NCBI GenBank assembly: GCA_050180895.1
Contig: JBFXDS010000001.1
Location: 744,001-808,000, forward strand
Origin: JBGPEQ01 sp050180895
GTDB taxonomy: Bacteria; Pseudomonadota; Alphaproteobacteria; Dongiales; Dongiaceae
DNA: 64,000 bases
Direction: 5' to 3'
The notes under the pieces are model-generated. The model worked only from the letters and a program-made list of their open reading frames with translations, searched no databases and was not told the DNA's origin. The translations under genes were made by a program, and so were the position numbers. This document shows positions 44,878-52,932 of the stretch, one piece after another (the first letter of the stretch is position 1; each line of letters opens with the position of its first letter).

Positions 44878-45561
44878 TCAGTCCTCGTCCTCCTCCTCGT
44901 CGCCCTTCTTTTTCTTCTTCGCCTTCTTCTCGGCCTTGGGCTTCTTCTCCTTCTCGGGCTTGGCCTCGGGCGCGGCTTCGGCCTCGGCCGGAGCTTCGCC
45001 GTCGCCGGCATCGCCGATGACCTCCTCGGCGGCGGCGATCATCTCGTCGAGCGTCGGGCCGCCCTCGGTGGTGGGCGGGATGAAGCCGCCGGCCTTCTTC
45101 TGCAGCTCGGCCTCCTCGGCCGACTTGGCGACGTTGGCGGTGACGGTGACGACCACCTCCGGATGCAGGGCGACGCGCACGGGATGCAGGCCCAGCATCT
45201 TGATCGGCCGGTCCATCAGCACCTGGGCGCGGTCGATGGTGACGCCGCCGGCGGTGACGGCCACGGCGACGTCGCGGGCGCTGACCGAGCCGTAGAGGTG
45301 CCCGGTCTCGCCGGCCTGGCGGATGATGACGACGGCGAGGCCGTCGACCTTGCCGGAGATCTTCTCGGCCTCCTGGCGGCGGGCGAGGTTGGTGGCCTCG
45401 AGCTGGGCGCGCTGCGTCTCGAAGCGGGCGCGGTTGGCCTCGGTGGCGCGCAGCGCCTTCTTCTGCGGCAGCAGGTAGTTGCGGGCGAAGCCGGGCTTCA
45501 CCTTCACCACCTCGCCCATCTGGCCGAGCTTCTCGATGCGCTGGAGCAGGATCACGTCCAT
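44878..45561 (-). CDS. rplI: 50S ribosomal protein L9 with long charged C-terminal tail
   Basis: A 227-residue L9, longer than the usual 150. MDVILLQRIEKLGQMGEVVK and VKPGFARNYLLPQKKALRAT are the canonical N-terminal domain; the C-terminal domain has LYGSVSARDVA and LHPEVVVTVTA. Beyond about residue 155 is a low-complexity tail of Ala/Glu/Pro followed by Lys runs and an acidic end (KKAKKKKKGDEEEDED). It is last in the rpsF-rpsR-rplI operon, ten bases after rpsR. Confidence 0.95.
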   Translation of the reverse strand: MDVILLQRIEKLGQMGEVVKVKPGFARNYLLPQKKALRATEANRARFETQRAQLEATNLARRQEAEKISGKVDGLAVVIIRQAGETGHLYGSVSARDVAVAVTAGGVTIDRAQVLMDRPIKMLGLHPVRVALHPEVVVTVTANVAKSAEEAELQKKAGGFIPPTTEGGPTLDEMIAAAEEVIGDAGDGEAPAEAEAAPEAKPEKEKKPKAEKKAKKKKKGDEEEDED

Positions 45562-45571
45562 GGCGGTTCTC

Positions 45572-45856
45572 CTACTTGAGCGCGTAGGGCAAAAGGCCGA
45601 GGAAGCGGGCGCGCTTGATCGCCTGGGCGAGGGCGCGCTGCTTCTTGGTCGACACCGCGGTGATGCGGCTCGGCACGATCTTGCCGCGCTCGGAGATGAA
45701 GCGCTGCAGCAGCTTCACGTCCTTGTAGTCGATCTTCGGCGCGTTCGGGCCGGTGAAGGGGCAGGTCTTGCGGCGCCGGAAGAAGGGCCGCCGGCCGCCG
45801 CCGCCGCGGGGGCCGCCACCCGATGCGCCGGGGCCGCCGGCAGGTGCGCTCGTCAT
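45572..45856 (-). CDS. rpsR: 30S ribosomal protein S18
   Basis: A 94-residue S18. After a Gly/Arg-rich N-terminal extension the core reads RRKTCPFTGPNAPKIDYKDV, KLLQRFISERGKIVPSRITA and KQRALAQAIKRARFLGLLPY, all canonical. It overlaps the rpsF stop by four bases. Confidence 0.96.
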   Translation of the reverse strand: MTSAPAGGPGASGGGPRGGGGRRPFFRRRKTCPFTGPNAPKIDYKDVKLLQRFISERGKIVPSRITAVSTKKQRALAQAIKRARFLGLLPYALK

Positions 45857-46374
45857 GACGGCTCTCCTTCACGGGCCGGGGCCGGCGCCGCCTCGGGCGC
45901 CGGGCGGCCCTCGCTCTCGAAGTCGCGGCGCGGCGGCCGGTCGTCGCGGGCGCGGAAGCCGCCGCCGTCGCGATCCCGGTCGCGGTCGCGGCCGAAGCCG
46001 CCCTCGCGGCCGCCGAAGCGGCGCGGGCCGTCGCGGTCGCGGTCGTCGCGGGCGCGGCTCTGCAGCATGGCCGAGGGGCCCTCCTCGAGGGCGTCGACGC
46101 GCACGGTGAGGTAGCGCAGCACGTCCTCGTTGATGCGCATCTGCCGCTCCATCTCGGCGACGGCGGCGGCGGGCGCATCGATGTTGAGCAGGGTATAGTG
46201 GCCCTTGCGGTTCTTCTTGATCCGGTAGGCGATGTTGCGCAGGCCCCAGGACTCCTTCTTGGTGACCTTGCCGCCCTGCTCGGCGATGAGGTTGGAAAAC
46301 TGCTCGGTCAGGGCCTCGGCCTGGGTGGCGGAGATGTCCTGACGGGCAATGAACACGTTCTCGTAGAACGGCAT
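45853..46374 (-). CDS. rpsF: 30S ribosomal protein S6 with Arg/Asp-rich C-terminal extension
   Basis: A 173-residue S6. MPFYENVFIARQDISATQAE, GKVTKKESWGLRNIAYRIKK and GHYTLLNIDAPAAAVAEMER are the conserved fold, complete by about residue 100. A tail of about 70 residues follows, dominated by RDRD and Gly/Arg repeats and ending in Pro/Ala. S6 extensions of this kind are common in alphaproteobacteria. It is first of three genes behind a promoter at 46520-46493. Confidence 0.95.
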   Translation of the reverse strand: MPFYENVFIARQDISATQAEALTEQFSNLIAEQGGKVTKKESWGLRNIAYRIKKNRKGHYTLLNIDAPAAAVAEMERQMRINEDVLRYLTVRVDALEEGPSAMLQSRARDDRDRDGPRRFGGREGGFGRDRDRDRDGGGFRARDDRPPRRDFESEGRPAPEAAPAPAREGEPS

Positions 46375-46492
46375 GGAAGCGGGCTCCTTTCGGCTGTTAC
46401 GCGGCCCGGCGCTGGCGGTTGCCCGCGGTCAGCGGCCCGGGCCTAGCCGACCCCATCTGTGCCCGGGGGCCGGCAAGGCTATGCGGGCGCGG

Positions 46493-46520
46493 ACTATACA
46501 CATGGCGACCCGGACGGCAA
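46493..46520 (-). promoter_or_regulatory. Putative promoter of rpsF-rpsR-rplI
   Basis: On the minus strand TTGCCG (46520-46515) and TATAGT (46498-46493) are 16 bases apart. The leader of about 110 bases to the rpsF start is G+C-rich with a GGCCCGGGC palindrome that could act in regulation. Confidence 0.5.
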
Positions 46521-46549
46521 GGGCGCGGACATCCAGCGGGGCCGGGGCG

Positions 46550-47110
46550 GCGCCGAAAAACGAGCGGATGAACCCCATGTCCAGCGAAGCGGCGGGGCGT
46601 GAAGGCTCACCGCGGAGACGCCGAGGCGCAGAGATGCCGCGTTTGGCCGGGGCGGATCCCCGGGTCCGGCCGCAGGCCGGCCCGAGGACAAGCTTCGAAC
46701 CCGGCCATGGGCAAGCGGCGGCGGACAGCGAAAATGATCGATGGACCCCATGCCCAGCGGAGACTGACCCGATGGAGCCGGCGTAGGGGCGAGCGGCGCT
46801 CGCCCGGCGATGGTCGGGCAAGGACCCGGTGATTGCGCGGTCGGTGCGAGGGCGAGCGCCGCTCGCCCCTACGGCATCGAAAAGCGTGCGATGGACCCCA
46901 TGCCAAGCGGAGAGATCGGAGATCGGGAGGGCGGAGAGCATCTGGTCGGTTTCCGAAGTGAGCGAGGATTCACCACAAAGCCACGAAGGGCACGAAGGAG
47001 GGAGGAAGTTGGCTGGAGGGGCCGGGCAGGCTGTCTTCGTGTCCCCCCGGGTCCGGCCTTCGGCCGGCCCGAGGACAAGCCTTGAGGTTTTCGTGGTAGT
47101 TCTTCTTATG
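46550..47110. repeat. Cluster of interspersed repeats upstream of the DUF2161 gene
   Basis: Most of the 46375-47195 gap is repeats. Inverted copies of the CCGCTGGGCATGG family occur at 46567, 46739 and 46889 (here as GGACCCCATGCCCAGCGG). Palindromes of type GGGCGAGCGGCGCTCGCCC lie at about 46785 and 46852. A CGCGGAGACGCCGAGGCGCA stretch is at 46610, and CACAAAGCCACGAAGGGCAC at 46972. Two copies of a CGGGTCCGGCC...GGCCGGCCCGAGGACAAGC unit lie at 46663 and 47048. I see no coding signal. Confidence 0.75.
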
Positions 47111-47195
47111 TTCTAGTTGCTCGACGGCTCGTTGTCAAGGCTCCGGGCGGAAAACTGCTGCGGGCGGGGGCGAATCAGCGGCACGGTGACGGGGC

Positions 47196-47927
47196 ATGGA
47201 GACGTCGCTCTATCTGCCGGTGAAGCGGTTCCTGGAGGCGCGCGGGTTCGCGGTGAAGGGGGAGGTGTGCGGCTGCGACCTGGTGGCTGTGCCGGCGGCG
47301 GCCGGGACCGGGGCGAACGGGGCCGGCGCGCCGGCCGCCAACGGTGGGGAGGCGGACCCGCCGCTCCTCGTCATCGGCGAGCTGAAGCAGCGCTTCAGCC
47401 TGGAGCTGCTGCTGCAGGGCGTGGACCGGATGGCGGCCGGCGACGAGATCTGGCTGGCGGTGCGCAGCTCGGGCTCGGGCGGCCGACGGGGGCGCGGGCG
47501 CGAGCGCGACCCGCGGGTGCGCAAGCTCTGCCGGCTGCTCGGCTTCGGGCTGCTCGGCGTCTCGGGGCGGGGGCAGGTGGAGGTGCTGGCGGAGCCGGGA
47601 CCGTGGCGGCCGCGCAAGGTGAAGCGGCGGCGCGCCCGCCTCGTCGACGAGCACCGGCGCCGGCGCGGCGACCCGGCCGTGGGCGGCGGCACGCGCCAGC
47701 CGATCATGACCGCCTACCGGCAGCAGGCGCTGGCCGTGGCGGCCGCGCTCGCCGCCGACACCGCCACCGGCGCAGGCGCGCGCCGCCCGCGCGACCTCAA
47801 GGCCGTGGCCCCGGACGCGCCGAAGATCCTGCTGCACAACGTCTACGGCTGGTTCGTGCGCGTGGAGCGCGGGGTGTACGGGCTGACGGAGGCGGGACGG
47901 GCGGCGCTGGTGAGGTGGGAGGGATAG
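47196..47927 (+). CDS. DUF2161-type putative PD-(D/E)XK nuclease
   Basis: A 243-residue protein. METSLYLPVKRFLEARGFAV, KGEVCGCDLVAV and LLVIGELKQRFSLELLLQGV give the E...D...E-x-K arrangement of PD-(D/E)XK enzymes. VDRMAAGDEIWLAVRSSG and ILLHNVYGWFVRVERGVYGL complete the DUF2161 pattern. Genomic G+C here is very high, so unlike the next operon it is probably resident. The substrate and role are unknown. Confidence 0.78.
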   Translation: METSLYLPVKRFLEARGFAVKGEVCGCDLVAVPAAAGTGANGAGAPAANGGEADPPLLVIGELKQRFSLELLLQGVDRMAAGDEIWLAVRSSGSGGRRGRGRERDPRVRKLCRLLGFGLLGVSGRGQVEVLAEPGPWRPRKVKRRRARLVDEHRRRRGDPAVGGGTRQPIMTAYRQQALAVAAALAADTATGAGARRPRDLKAVAPDAPKILLHNVYGWFVRVERGVYGLTEAGRAALVRWEG

Positions 47928-48063
47928 GCCGCTGGCGCTCGTAAGAAATAAATCCCGGACGCAAAACTGATATAAGAATCGAGAGAGTTGGACTCAAGAT
48001 AGGCGGTAGCACTCGATCTCGAAGCTAGGCGAATGGCGCCGGCACCAGACCAGGATTTGCAAT

Positions 48064-50013
48064 ATGGCAGAACAAGGCATTTTGTTCGGAGATAGGTTCC
48101 TGGATAGGTACGCAGGGGCGATCATATCCGACCCGTCTGTGGCAATTGTTGAACTTGTGGCGAACTGCTGGGATGCCTACGCGACCAAAGTCGACATCGT
48201 GTGGCCGGATCCGGCTTCGAGAACAGTCTTTTCGATTAAAGACAACGGTGTCGGAATGACTCCAGACGAGTTCGAGCGGCGCTGGAGCACTCTCGACTAC
48301 GATCGAGTTCAAGAGCAAGGCACTAAGACCCAACCCCCAAAGGATCTGGGCCACTACCCGCCGCGTCCCGCGTACGGCAGGAACGGGCGGGGTCGACATG
48401 CGGCATTTCTCTTCTCGAACCCTTACGAAGTGCGTACATGGCGCAATGGCAGGGAGGTGACATACTCAGTTCACCGCGGACTCGGCAGCGTACCGTTCGA
48501 ATGGCATCGAAAGAGCGAAACGTCGTGCCCTGATGGGCACGGCACTGAGGTTCGAGCGACAAGGCCGGACGCAATCGGTCTAACTGCTGATTTGGCGCGT
48601 AGAATTCTCGTTTCTCGATTCCTGACTGATCCTGGTTTCACGGTGTATATCAACGATGACCCGGTCACGTTTGACGATGTTCCAGTAAATGCACTGCGTG
48701 AATCAACTGTGAAGGTTCCGGACGTGGGTGAGGCGCGTATTCTGATGATCGACGCTCAACGGCCTGATCGCATCAGTCGACAGCACGGAATCGCCTGGCG
48801 TGTTGCAAATCGCCTAGTGGGCGAGTGCGGGTGGCGGGGGTCAGACTATGAGCGAATTTTGGATGGACGAACGCGCGAAGCCAAGCAGTTTACTTTTATC
48901 GTCTTCGCCGATTTTCTGGCAAGCGCTATCAAGCCGGATTGGAGCGACTTTGATCCAACAAACAACGATTGGCAAAAGAGCCGGCCCCTCGTCCAAGAGA
49001 GGATTAGGCAACTCATCGGGGCAACCGGTGCCGACCGTCGAAAGGAAACAAAAGAAGCCATCTATGAGCGTCTCGGGCACTTGGTAAAACAGCTGCCCCC
49101 AGTAGGGCGCGACCGCTGGAATGGTTTCGTAGAGAAGGTAATCGAAACCTGTCCAAATATTACGACAGAGGAAGTGGAGCAGATATCCGGCATTCTGGCC
49201 AACCTCGAACTCTCATCTTCCAAGTATGGTCTCATAACCAAACTGCATCAGATGCAGCCTGGAGATCTAGACGATCTCCATCGACTACTAGAGGACTGGA
49301 CCGTGCGATCAGCCAAGATCGCGCTAGACGAGATCCAGACACGGCTGCGCTTAATCGAAGAGTTGGATCGAAAGCTACGCGACAATCGATCCGACGAGGT
49401 TCAAGATCTTCAACCGCTCTTCGATCGATCTCTATGGATCTTCGGCCCCGAATTCGAGACCATCGAGTTCACGTCAAACAAGGGCATGACAGAGGTCATC
49501 CAGAAACTGTTCGGACTTCAGGTGTCTGGCAGCCTCAACCGGCCGGATTTCGCTATTGTTCCAGATGGGAGTGTGGGCTTTTACACTCACGACGCGTACG
49601 ACCAGGACTATGAGGTCAGTGGAGTTAGACGCCTCGTCATTACAGAAATCAAACGCCCAGGGATTGTCGTTGGTACAGACCAGAAAGCACAAGCCTGGAA
49701 ATACGTAAAGGAACTGATCGAGCGCGGCCTGATCACGGAGGCTTGCAGTGTCACGTGCTTTGTACTCGGTTCACGTGTCGAATTGGCGGAGCAGGCAGAG
49801 AGGACTGAGTTGAATGGTCGAGTGGCAATTCGACCAATGGCTTACGACGTTTTCATTCGCCGAGCCGAAAAGCGGATGCTGAATCTTCGAGCCAAGCTCA
49901 GCAATGCACCTTTTCTGCGTACACACGGGCTCGATGTCCAGACCTTTATCACTCCGCCAGAGCCGAGGCAGGGCGATCTGCTATCAGGCTCGTTCGTCGC
50001 CCGCAGCGCATGA
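48064..50013 (+). CDS. GHKL (Hsp90-like) ATPase fused to a Shedu-like PD-(D/E)XK nuclease domain
   Basis: A 649-residue protein. The N-terminal ATPase has the N box VELVANCWDAYATKVDIV (about 28-45), G1 box IKDNGVGMTPDEF (about 58-70) and a G2-like YGRNGRGRHAAFLF (about 104-117), as in Hsp90/MutL/histidine-kinase ATPases. A helical middle follows. The C-terminus, LQPLFDRSLWIFGPEFETIE (about 449), RPDFAIVPDG (about 492), LVITEIKRPGIVVGTDQKAQ (about 524) and AWKYVKELIE, carries D...E-x-K...Q as in Shedu/DUF4263 nucleases. It is first of three genes with a PtuA-like ATPase and PtuB-like HNH protein. Lower G+C marks transfer. A defence role is inference; how ATP controls the nuclease is unknown. 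Confidence 0.75.
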   Translation: MAEQGILFGDRFLDRYAGAIISDPSVAIVELVANCWDAYATKVDIVWPDPASRTVFSIKDNGVGMTPDEFERRWSTLDYDRVQEQGTKTQPPKDLGHYPPRPAYGRNGRGRHAAFLFSNPYEVRTWRNGREVTYSVHRGLGSVPFEWHRKSETSCPDGHGTEVRATRPDAIGLTADLARRILVSRFLTDPGFTVYINDDPVTFDDVPVNALRESTVKVPDVGEARILMIDAQRPDRISRQHGIAWRVANRLVGECGWRGSDYERILDGRTREAKQFTFIVFADFLASAIKPDWSDFDPTNNDWQKSRPLVQERIRQLIGATGADRRKETKEAIYERLGHLVKQLPPVGRDRWNGFVEKVIETCPNITTEEVEQISGILANLELSSSKYGLITKLHQMQPGDLDDLHRLLEDWTVRSAKIALDEIQTRLRLIEELDRKLRDNRSDEVQDLQPLFDRSLWIFGPEFETIEFTSNKGMTEVIQKLFGLQVSGSLNRPDFAIVPDGSVGFYTHDAYDQDYEVSGVRRLVITEIKRPGIVVGTDQKAQAWKYVKELIERGLITEACSVTCFVLGSRVELAEQAERTELNGRVAIRPMAYDVFIRRAEKRMLNLRAKLSNAPFLRTHGLDVQTFITPPEPRQGDLLSGSFVARSA

Positions 50014-50063
50014 TCTCTAGCCTACAAGGTGCGCATACGTTTCAGGCAACAAAGCAGTAGACA

Positions 50064-51341
50064 ATGCGCGTCGTATCGATCGACCTACGTGATTTTCGTG
50101 GCATTGCGGATCTCAGGCTGACGTTTGAAAAGCATTTGACCGTCCTAGTCGGCCTAAATGGTTCCGGCAAAACAAGTGTGCTTGATGCACTTGCGATAAT
50201 GCTCTCCCAATATATAGCGAGGTTGCAGGGTTCGCCGAGTGCCTCTCGGCGCGTCACTGCTCAAGATATCCGAGTAGGTGCAAATGGTACGCGGCTTGAG
50301 ATTGTCGTGAAGGATGAGGATGGGACGGGGGTCCATTGGGTGCTTCGGAAACAGGGGAAAGTCGAACGAGTCCTGAGGCGCAAGAGCAGCGAGTTTGACA
50401 GTCTGAATTCTTATGTCAAAAAGATTGCGGCCAGATTTGAGAACGAGAATCTCTTTTACCTTCAGGCAACACCCCTGATTGTCTACTATGACCAAAAGCG
50501 CGCTGCTTTCGACTTTGTTCGTCGCAAACGGCGAACAATTGAACATCTGCCTTACGCGGCCTTCGACGATGCCCTCGGAGCAGATAGCATTGACTTCAAT
50601 AAGCTGGTCTTTTGGTTTCAAGAGCGCGAAAGCGAAGAGCTGCGTATAAAGCACCGGAAGCGCAACTACGTGGACCCGCAGCTCGAAGCGGTTCGTAAGG
50701 CGATAGCAACAACAACTGGACTGAGGAATCCGAGATTTAAGTTTGTAGCGCCGAGGGGTTTGTATTTTACCAAGCAGGGAGTCGAGCTTGGCGTTGAGCA
50801 GTTGTCTGGCGGCGAGCGGGCGTATATCGGGCTCGTTGGAGATTTGGCTAGGCGTCTAGCAATGCTAAACCCTAAGGCGAAGAATGCCTTAGGTCGGCAA
50901 GGCATAGTTCTCATCGACGAGATGGAGCTGCACCTGCATCCGCGATGGCAACGCGAGATCATTCCAAAACTCCTAAAGACCTTTCCAGGTTGTCAGTTCG
51001 TGGTGTCCACACATTCTCCACAGGTACTTGGACAGATTCGTGCTCAGAGTATTCGTGTTTTGCAGAAAAAGAGGGGAACCGGGATTGCGGTCGAAACACC
51101 TGCAGCGTCCTTTGGACGCGATAGCAACTACATACTTGTGAGCATATTGGAAGGTACTGAGCGTGAGAAGGCAGTTAAGAGGCAGTTGGACCGTATCCAA
51201 GAGCATATCGACAACGATCGGATTGAGGAAGCGACACGTCTGCTCGAGCGATTGCACTTCGATCCCGACTTGACTAGCGATCCGGAGCTATCGCTGGCGA
51301 GAGTGCGCCTAGAGCGTCGAAAAGGGACGCGGAAAAGGTGA
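50064..51341 (+). CDS. PtuA-like ABC-type ATPase (Septu / retron-associated)
   Basis: A 425-residue ATPase. RVVSIDLRDFRGIADLRLTF is the RecF/OLD-like N-terminus. Walker A is VGLNGSGKTSVLDALA (about 28-43), the ABC signature LSGGERAYIGLVGDLA (about 247), Walker B GIVLIDEMELHLHPRW (about 279) and the switch His is in FVVSTHSPQVLGQIRAQ (about 312). The long insertion between the halves has FVRRKRRTIEHLPYAAFDDA. Such ATPases pair with HNH nucleases in Septu (PtuAB) and some retron systems. The GTG of the HNH gene overlaps its stop (GTGA). It starts 50 bases after the GHKL-nuclease gene. Confidence 0.82.
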   Translation: MRVVSIDLRDFRGIADLRLTFEKHLTVLVGLNGSGKTSVLDALAIMLSQYIARLQGSPSASRRVTAQDIRVGANGTRLEIVVKDEDGTGVHWVLRKQGKVERVLRRKSSEFDSLNSYVKKIAARFENENLFYLQATPLIVYYDQKRAAFDFVRRKRRTIEHLPYAAFDDALGADSIDFNKLVFWFQERESEELRIKHRKRNYVDPQLEAVRKAIATTTGLRNPRFKFVAPRGLYFTKQGVELGVEQLSGGERAYIGLVGDLARRLAMLNPKAKNALGRQGIVLIDEMELHLHPRWQREIIPKLLKTFPGCQFVVSTHSPQVLGQIRAQSIRVLQKKRGTGIAVETPAASFGRDSNYILVSILEGTEREKAVKRQLDRIQEHIDNDRIEEATRLLERLHFDPDLTSDPELSLARVRLERRKGTRKR

Positions 51342-52000
51342 AATACTCCGCCAAGACGATTCCGCCAGTAAGATTTAACGCCTGGTTGTCGCAAGCAAAT
51401 GATGATTGGCAGCCAACATACGGAAACCTACAGAACCCCGAGAAGGGCGATGTACACATAGCGCTCTTGATTGAGCAGGGCTATGTCTGCGCCTATTGTG
51501 GTCGCGCGGTAAAAGATGACCGCCTCGACAGCCATATCGACCACTTCCTACCCCGCGCGCATTTTCGCGAACGAGAACTAGACTACTCGAATTTTTTCGC
51601 AAGTTGCGGACCGCCGCATGAACAGGCAGGCGCAGAAAGACGTCTGCCAAGTACTTGTGGAGATGCTAAAGGAAAATGGCACAATGAGGCCGCATCAATC
51701 TGGCCTTCTGACCCGAACTGTGAGCGGCGATTCTGGTTCATCGCCTCGGGTCGGGTAAGGCCCATGCAAGCAGCCGACATCCCGGCGGAAAACATGATTA
51801 AGGCGCTGAACCTTAACGATGCAACGCTTGTTCTCGAACGGAAGAGAATCATTGGTGGTGTTGAGGTCGATATCGCGCGTGGATTGATCACGGTACAGAA
51901 CGTTGCGACCGAGATTGGCATCTGGAGAACCGCTAACAACGGCCGACTAACTGGCTTTGGACACGTCGCGGCACGCTATCTGGAGGAGGAGCCGCTCTAA
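51338..52000 (+). CDS. PtuB-like HNH endonuclease
   Basis: A 220-residue protein. KYSAKTIPPVRFNAWLSQAN begins a pattern seen in the TIGR02646/PtuB family. The HNH site is GYVCAYCGRAVKDDRLDSHI, then DHFLPRAHF (about 48-75), with DYSNFFASCGP (about 83-93), which carries the Asn and Cys. STCGDAKGKWHNEAASIWP completes the zinc and catalytic residues. It should cleave nucleic acid when released or activated by the PtuA-like ATPase. G+C is about 50% against roughly 70% in the core genes. Confidence 0.82.
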   Translation: MKYSAKTIPPVRFNAWLSQANDDWQPTYGNLQNPEKGDVHIALLIEQGYVCAYCGRAVKDDRLDSHIDHFLPRAHFRERELDYSNFFASCGPPHEQAGAERRLPSTCGDAKGKWHNEAASIWPSDPNCERRFWFIASGRVRPMQAADIPAENMIKALNLNDATLVLERKRIIGGVEVDIARGLITVQNVATEIGIWRTANNGRLTGFGHVAARYLEEEPL

Positions 52001-52042
52001 CGCTTCGCTGGCGCACTGCCGCGCGCTAACCTCGCCCCCTGG

Positions 52043-52065
52043 CCCCCGCCCACAATAGGCGGGGG
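52043..52065 (+). terminator. Hairpin after the defence operon
   Basis: CCCCCGCC and GGCGGGGG (52043-52050, 52058-52065) form a perfect 8-bp stem with a 7-base loop. No T-run follows, so factor-independent termination is uncertain. Confidence 0.4.
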
Positions 52066-52178
52066 AATGGATCGAGTCGGCAGTGCCCGCTTTCTCACTT
52101 CGGCGTCGCTCGGTGGTTTTCAGTTATTGCAGTTAATGCGACGGCGTCATATATTCGGGCGATGAGAGGTGCCGTAGC

Positions 52179-52622
52179 ATGACGACCCGTGTCCTGGAAT
52201 TCGCGGTGCTACCGGAGCGCGTCCGCAAGCGCGTCGAGAAGCTGGCGGCGCCCCGGGGGCGCCGCAAGAAGATGGATGTCCGTGTGCGGCGCGAGGGCAC
52301 GGAGTCCGTAGCCCTGCCGCCGGCCGCGGCGGCGATCGTCAGCGACCTGCTGCGCCATCTGGGGCGCGGCGAGAAGGTGGCGATTCTGGCCGCCGATACG
52401 GAGCTGAGCCCGACCGATGCGGCGACGATTCTGGGCATGTCCCGTCCGCTGGTGGTCCACCGGATGGACGTGGGCGACTTGCCGTTCCGCTATGTCGGGA
52501 AGCACCGCCGCGCCCGGCTGAGCGACGTGCTGGCGCTGAAGGCAAGGATCGACAAGCAGCAGGCCGCGCTCGATGCGCTGGCAGAGGACACCGAGGCGTT
52601 GATCCGGGACCATGGCCTTTAA
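52179..52622 (+). CDS. Excisionase-type HTH antitoxin of a PIN-domain pair
   Basis: A 147-residue protein. TRVLEFAVLPERVRKRVEKL opens, and ELSPTDAATILGMSRPLVVH plus RMDVGDLPFRYVGKHRRARL is an excisionase-like HTH near 84-123. The C-terminal helix ALKARIDKQQAALDALAEDT follows. This layout is typical of antitoxins encoded before PIN-domain toxins. The next frame begins 11 bases before its stop and starts like a PIN toxin, but that gene is broken. The antitoxin is therefore an orphan. Confidence 0.72.
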   Translation: MTTRVLEFAVLPERVRKRVEKLAAPRGRRKKMDVRVRREGTESVALPPAAAAIVSDLLRHLGRGEKVAILAADTELSPTDAATILGMSRPLVVHRMDVGDLPFRYVGKHRRARLSDVLALKARIDKQQAALDALAEDTEALIRDHGL

Positions 52623-52760
52623 GCCGCCGGTCGCGGTCTACGACAAGCTGCGTCCTCTATCCCTTCGGCGTGCGCAACCTGCTGGTATCTGCAGACCCTC
52701 GGACAGCGCAATCTCGCCGGATTTGCCACGGCGCTGCGGAAGCACCTGCGCCGGATCTGA
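52612..52760 (+). pseudogene. Collapsed PIN-domain toxin gene
   Basis: ATG 52612 opens MAFKPPVAVYDK. A one-base shift then gives CVLYPFGVRNLLV, together the N-terminus of a PIN toxin with its first acidic residue (VYDxCVLYP). The next recognisable piece, LQTLGQRNLAGFATALRKHL then RRI and TGA at 52760, looks like the C-terminus. About 120 codons between are missing and the frame changes. No catalytic centre remains. Confidence 0.65.
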
Positions 52761-52790
52761 GCCGAAACAGCGACTTCAGCGGCCATCGCC

Positions 52791-52932
52791 TCACCGCACC
52801 GCGAAGATGTCGTTGAGCCAGGCGTAGGCGGGGGCCGGCGGTCTCGAAGGTGGGGGCGATGACGAAGTAGAACCGGTCGGGGCCGAGGGTCTCGTCGACG
52901 TCGATCTCGCGGGATCGCTCGCCGCTGCTCAT
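52791..52932 (-). pseudogene. Decayed partial copy of the DUF3237 gene
   Basis: The minus strand reads ETLGPDRFYFVIAPTFETA, almost identical to ETLGPDRFYFVITPTFETA in the intact DUF3237 gene at 53743-54219. A one-base insertion shifts the frame, then PAYAWLNDIFAVR and a stop follow. Relative to the intact gene, 21 codons between two CGACATC repeats are missing. A short unrelated start, MSSGERSREIDVD, precedes it. Confidence 0.75.

Noticed and set aside
46429..47116. Open frames upstream of the DUF2161 gene
   Set aside because: They are repeat translations sharing words with the 29.6-30.0 kb cluster.
47117..47944. A 275-codon plus-strand frame overlapping the DUF2161 gene
   Set aside because: It is Gly/Arg/Ala-rich throughout, and the frame starting at 47196 contains coherent nuclease-family motifs.
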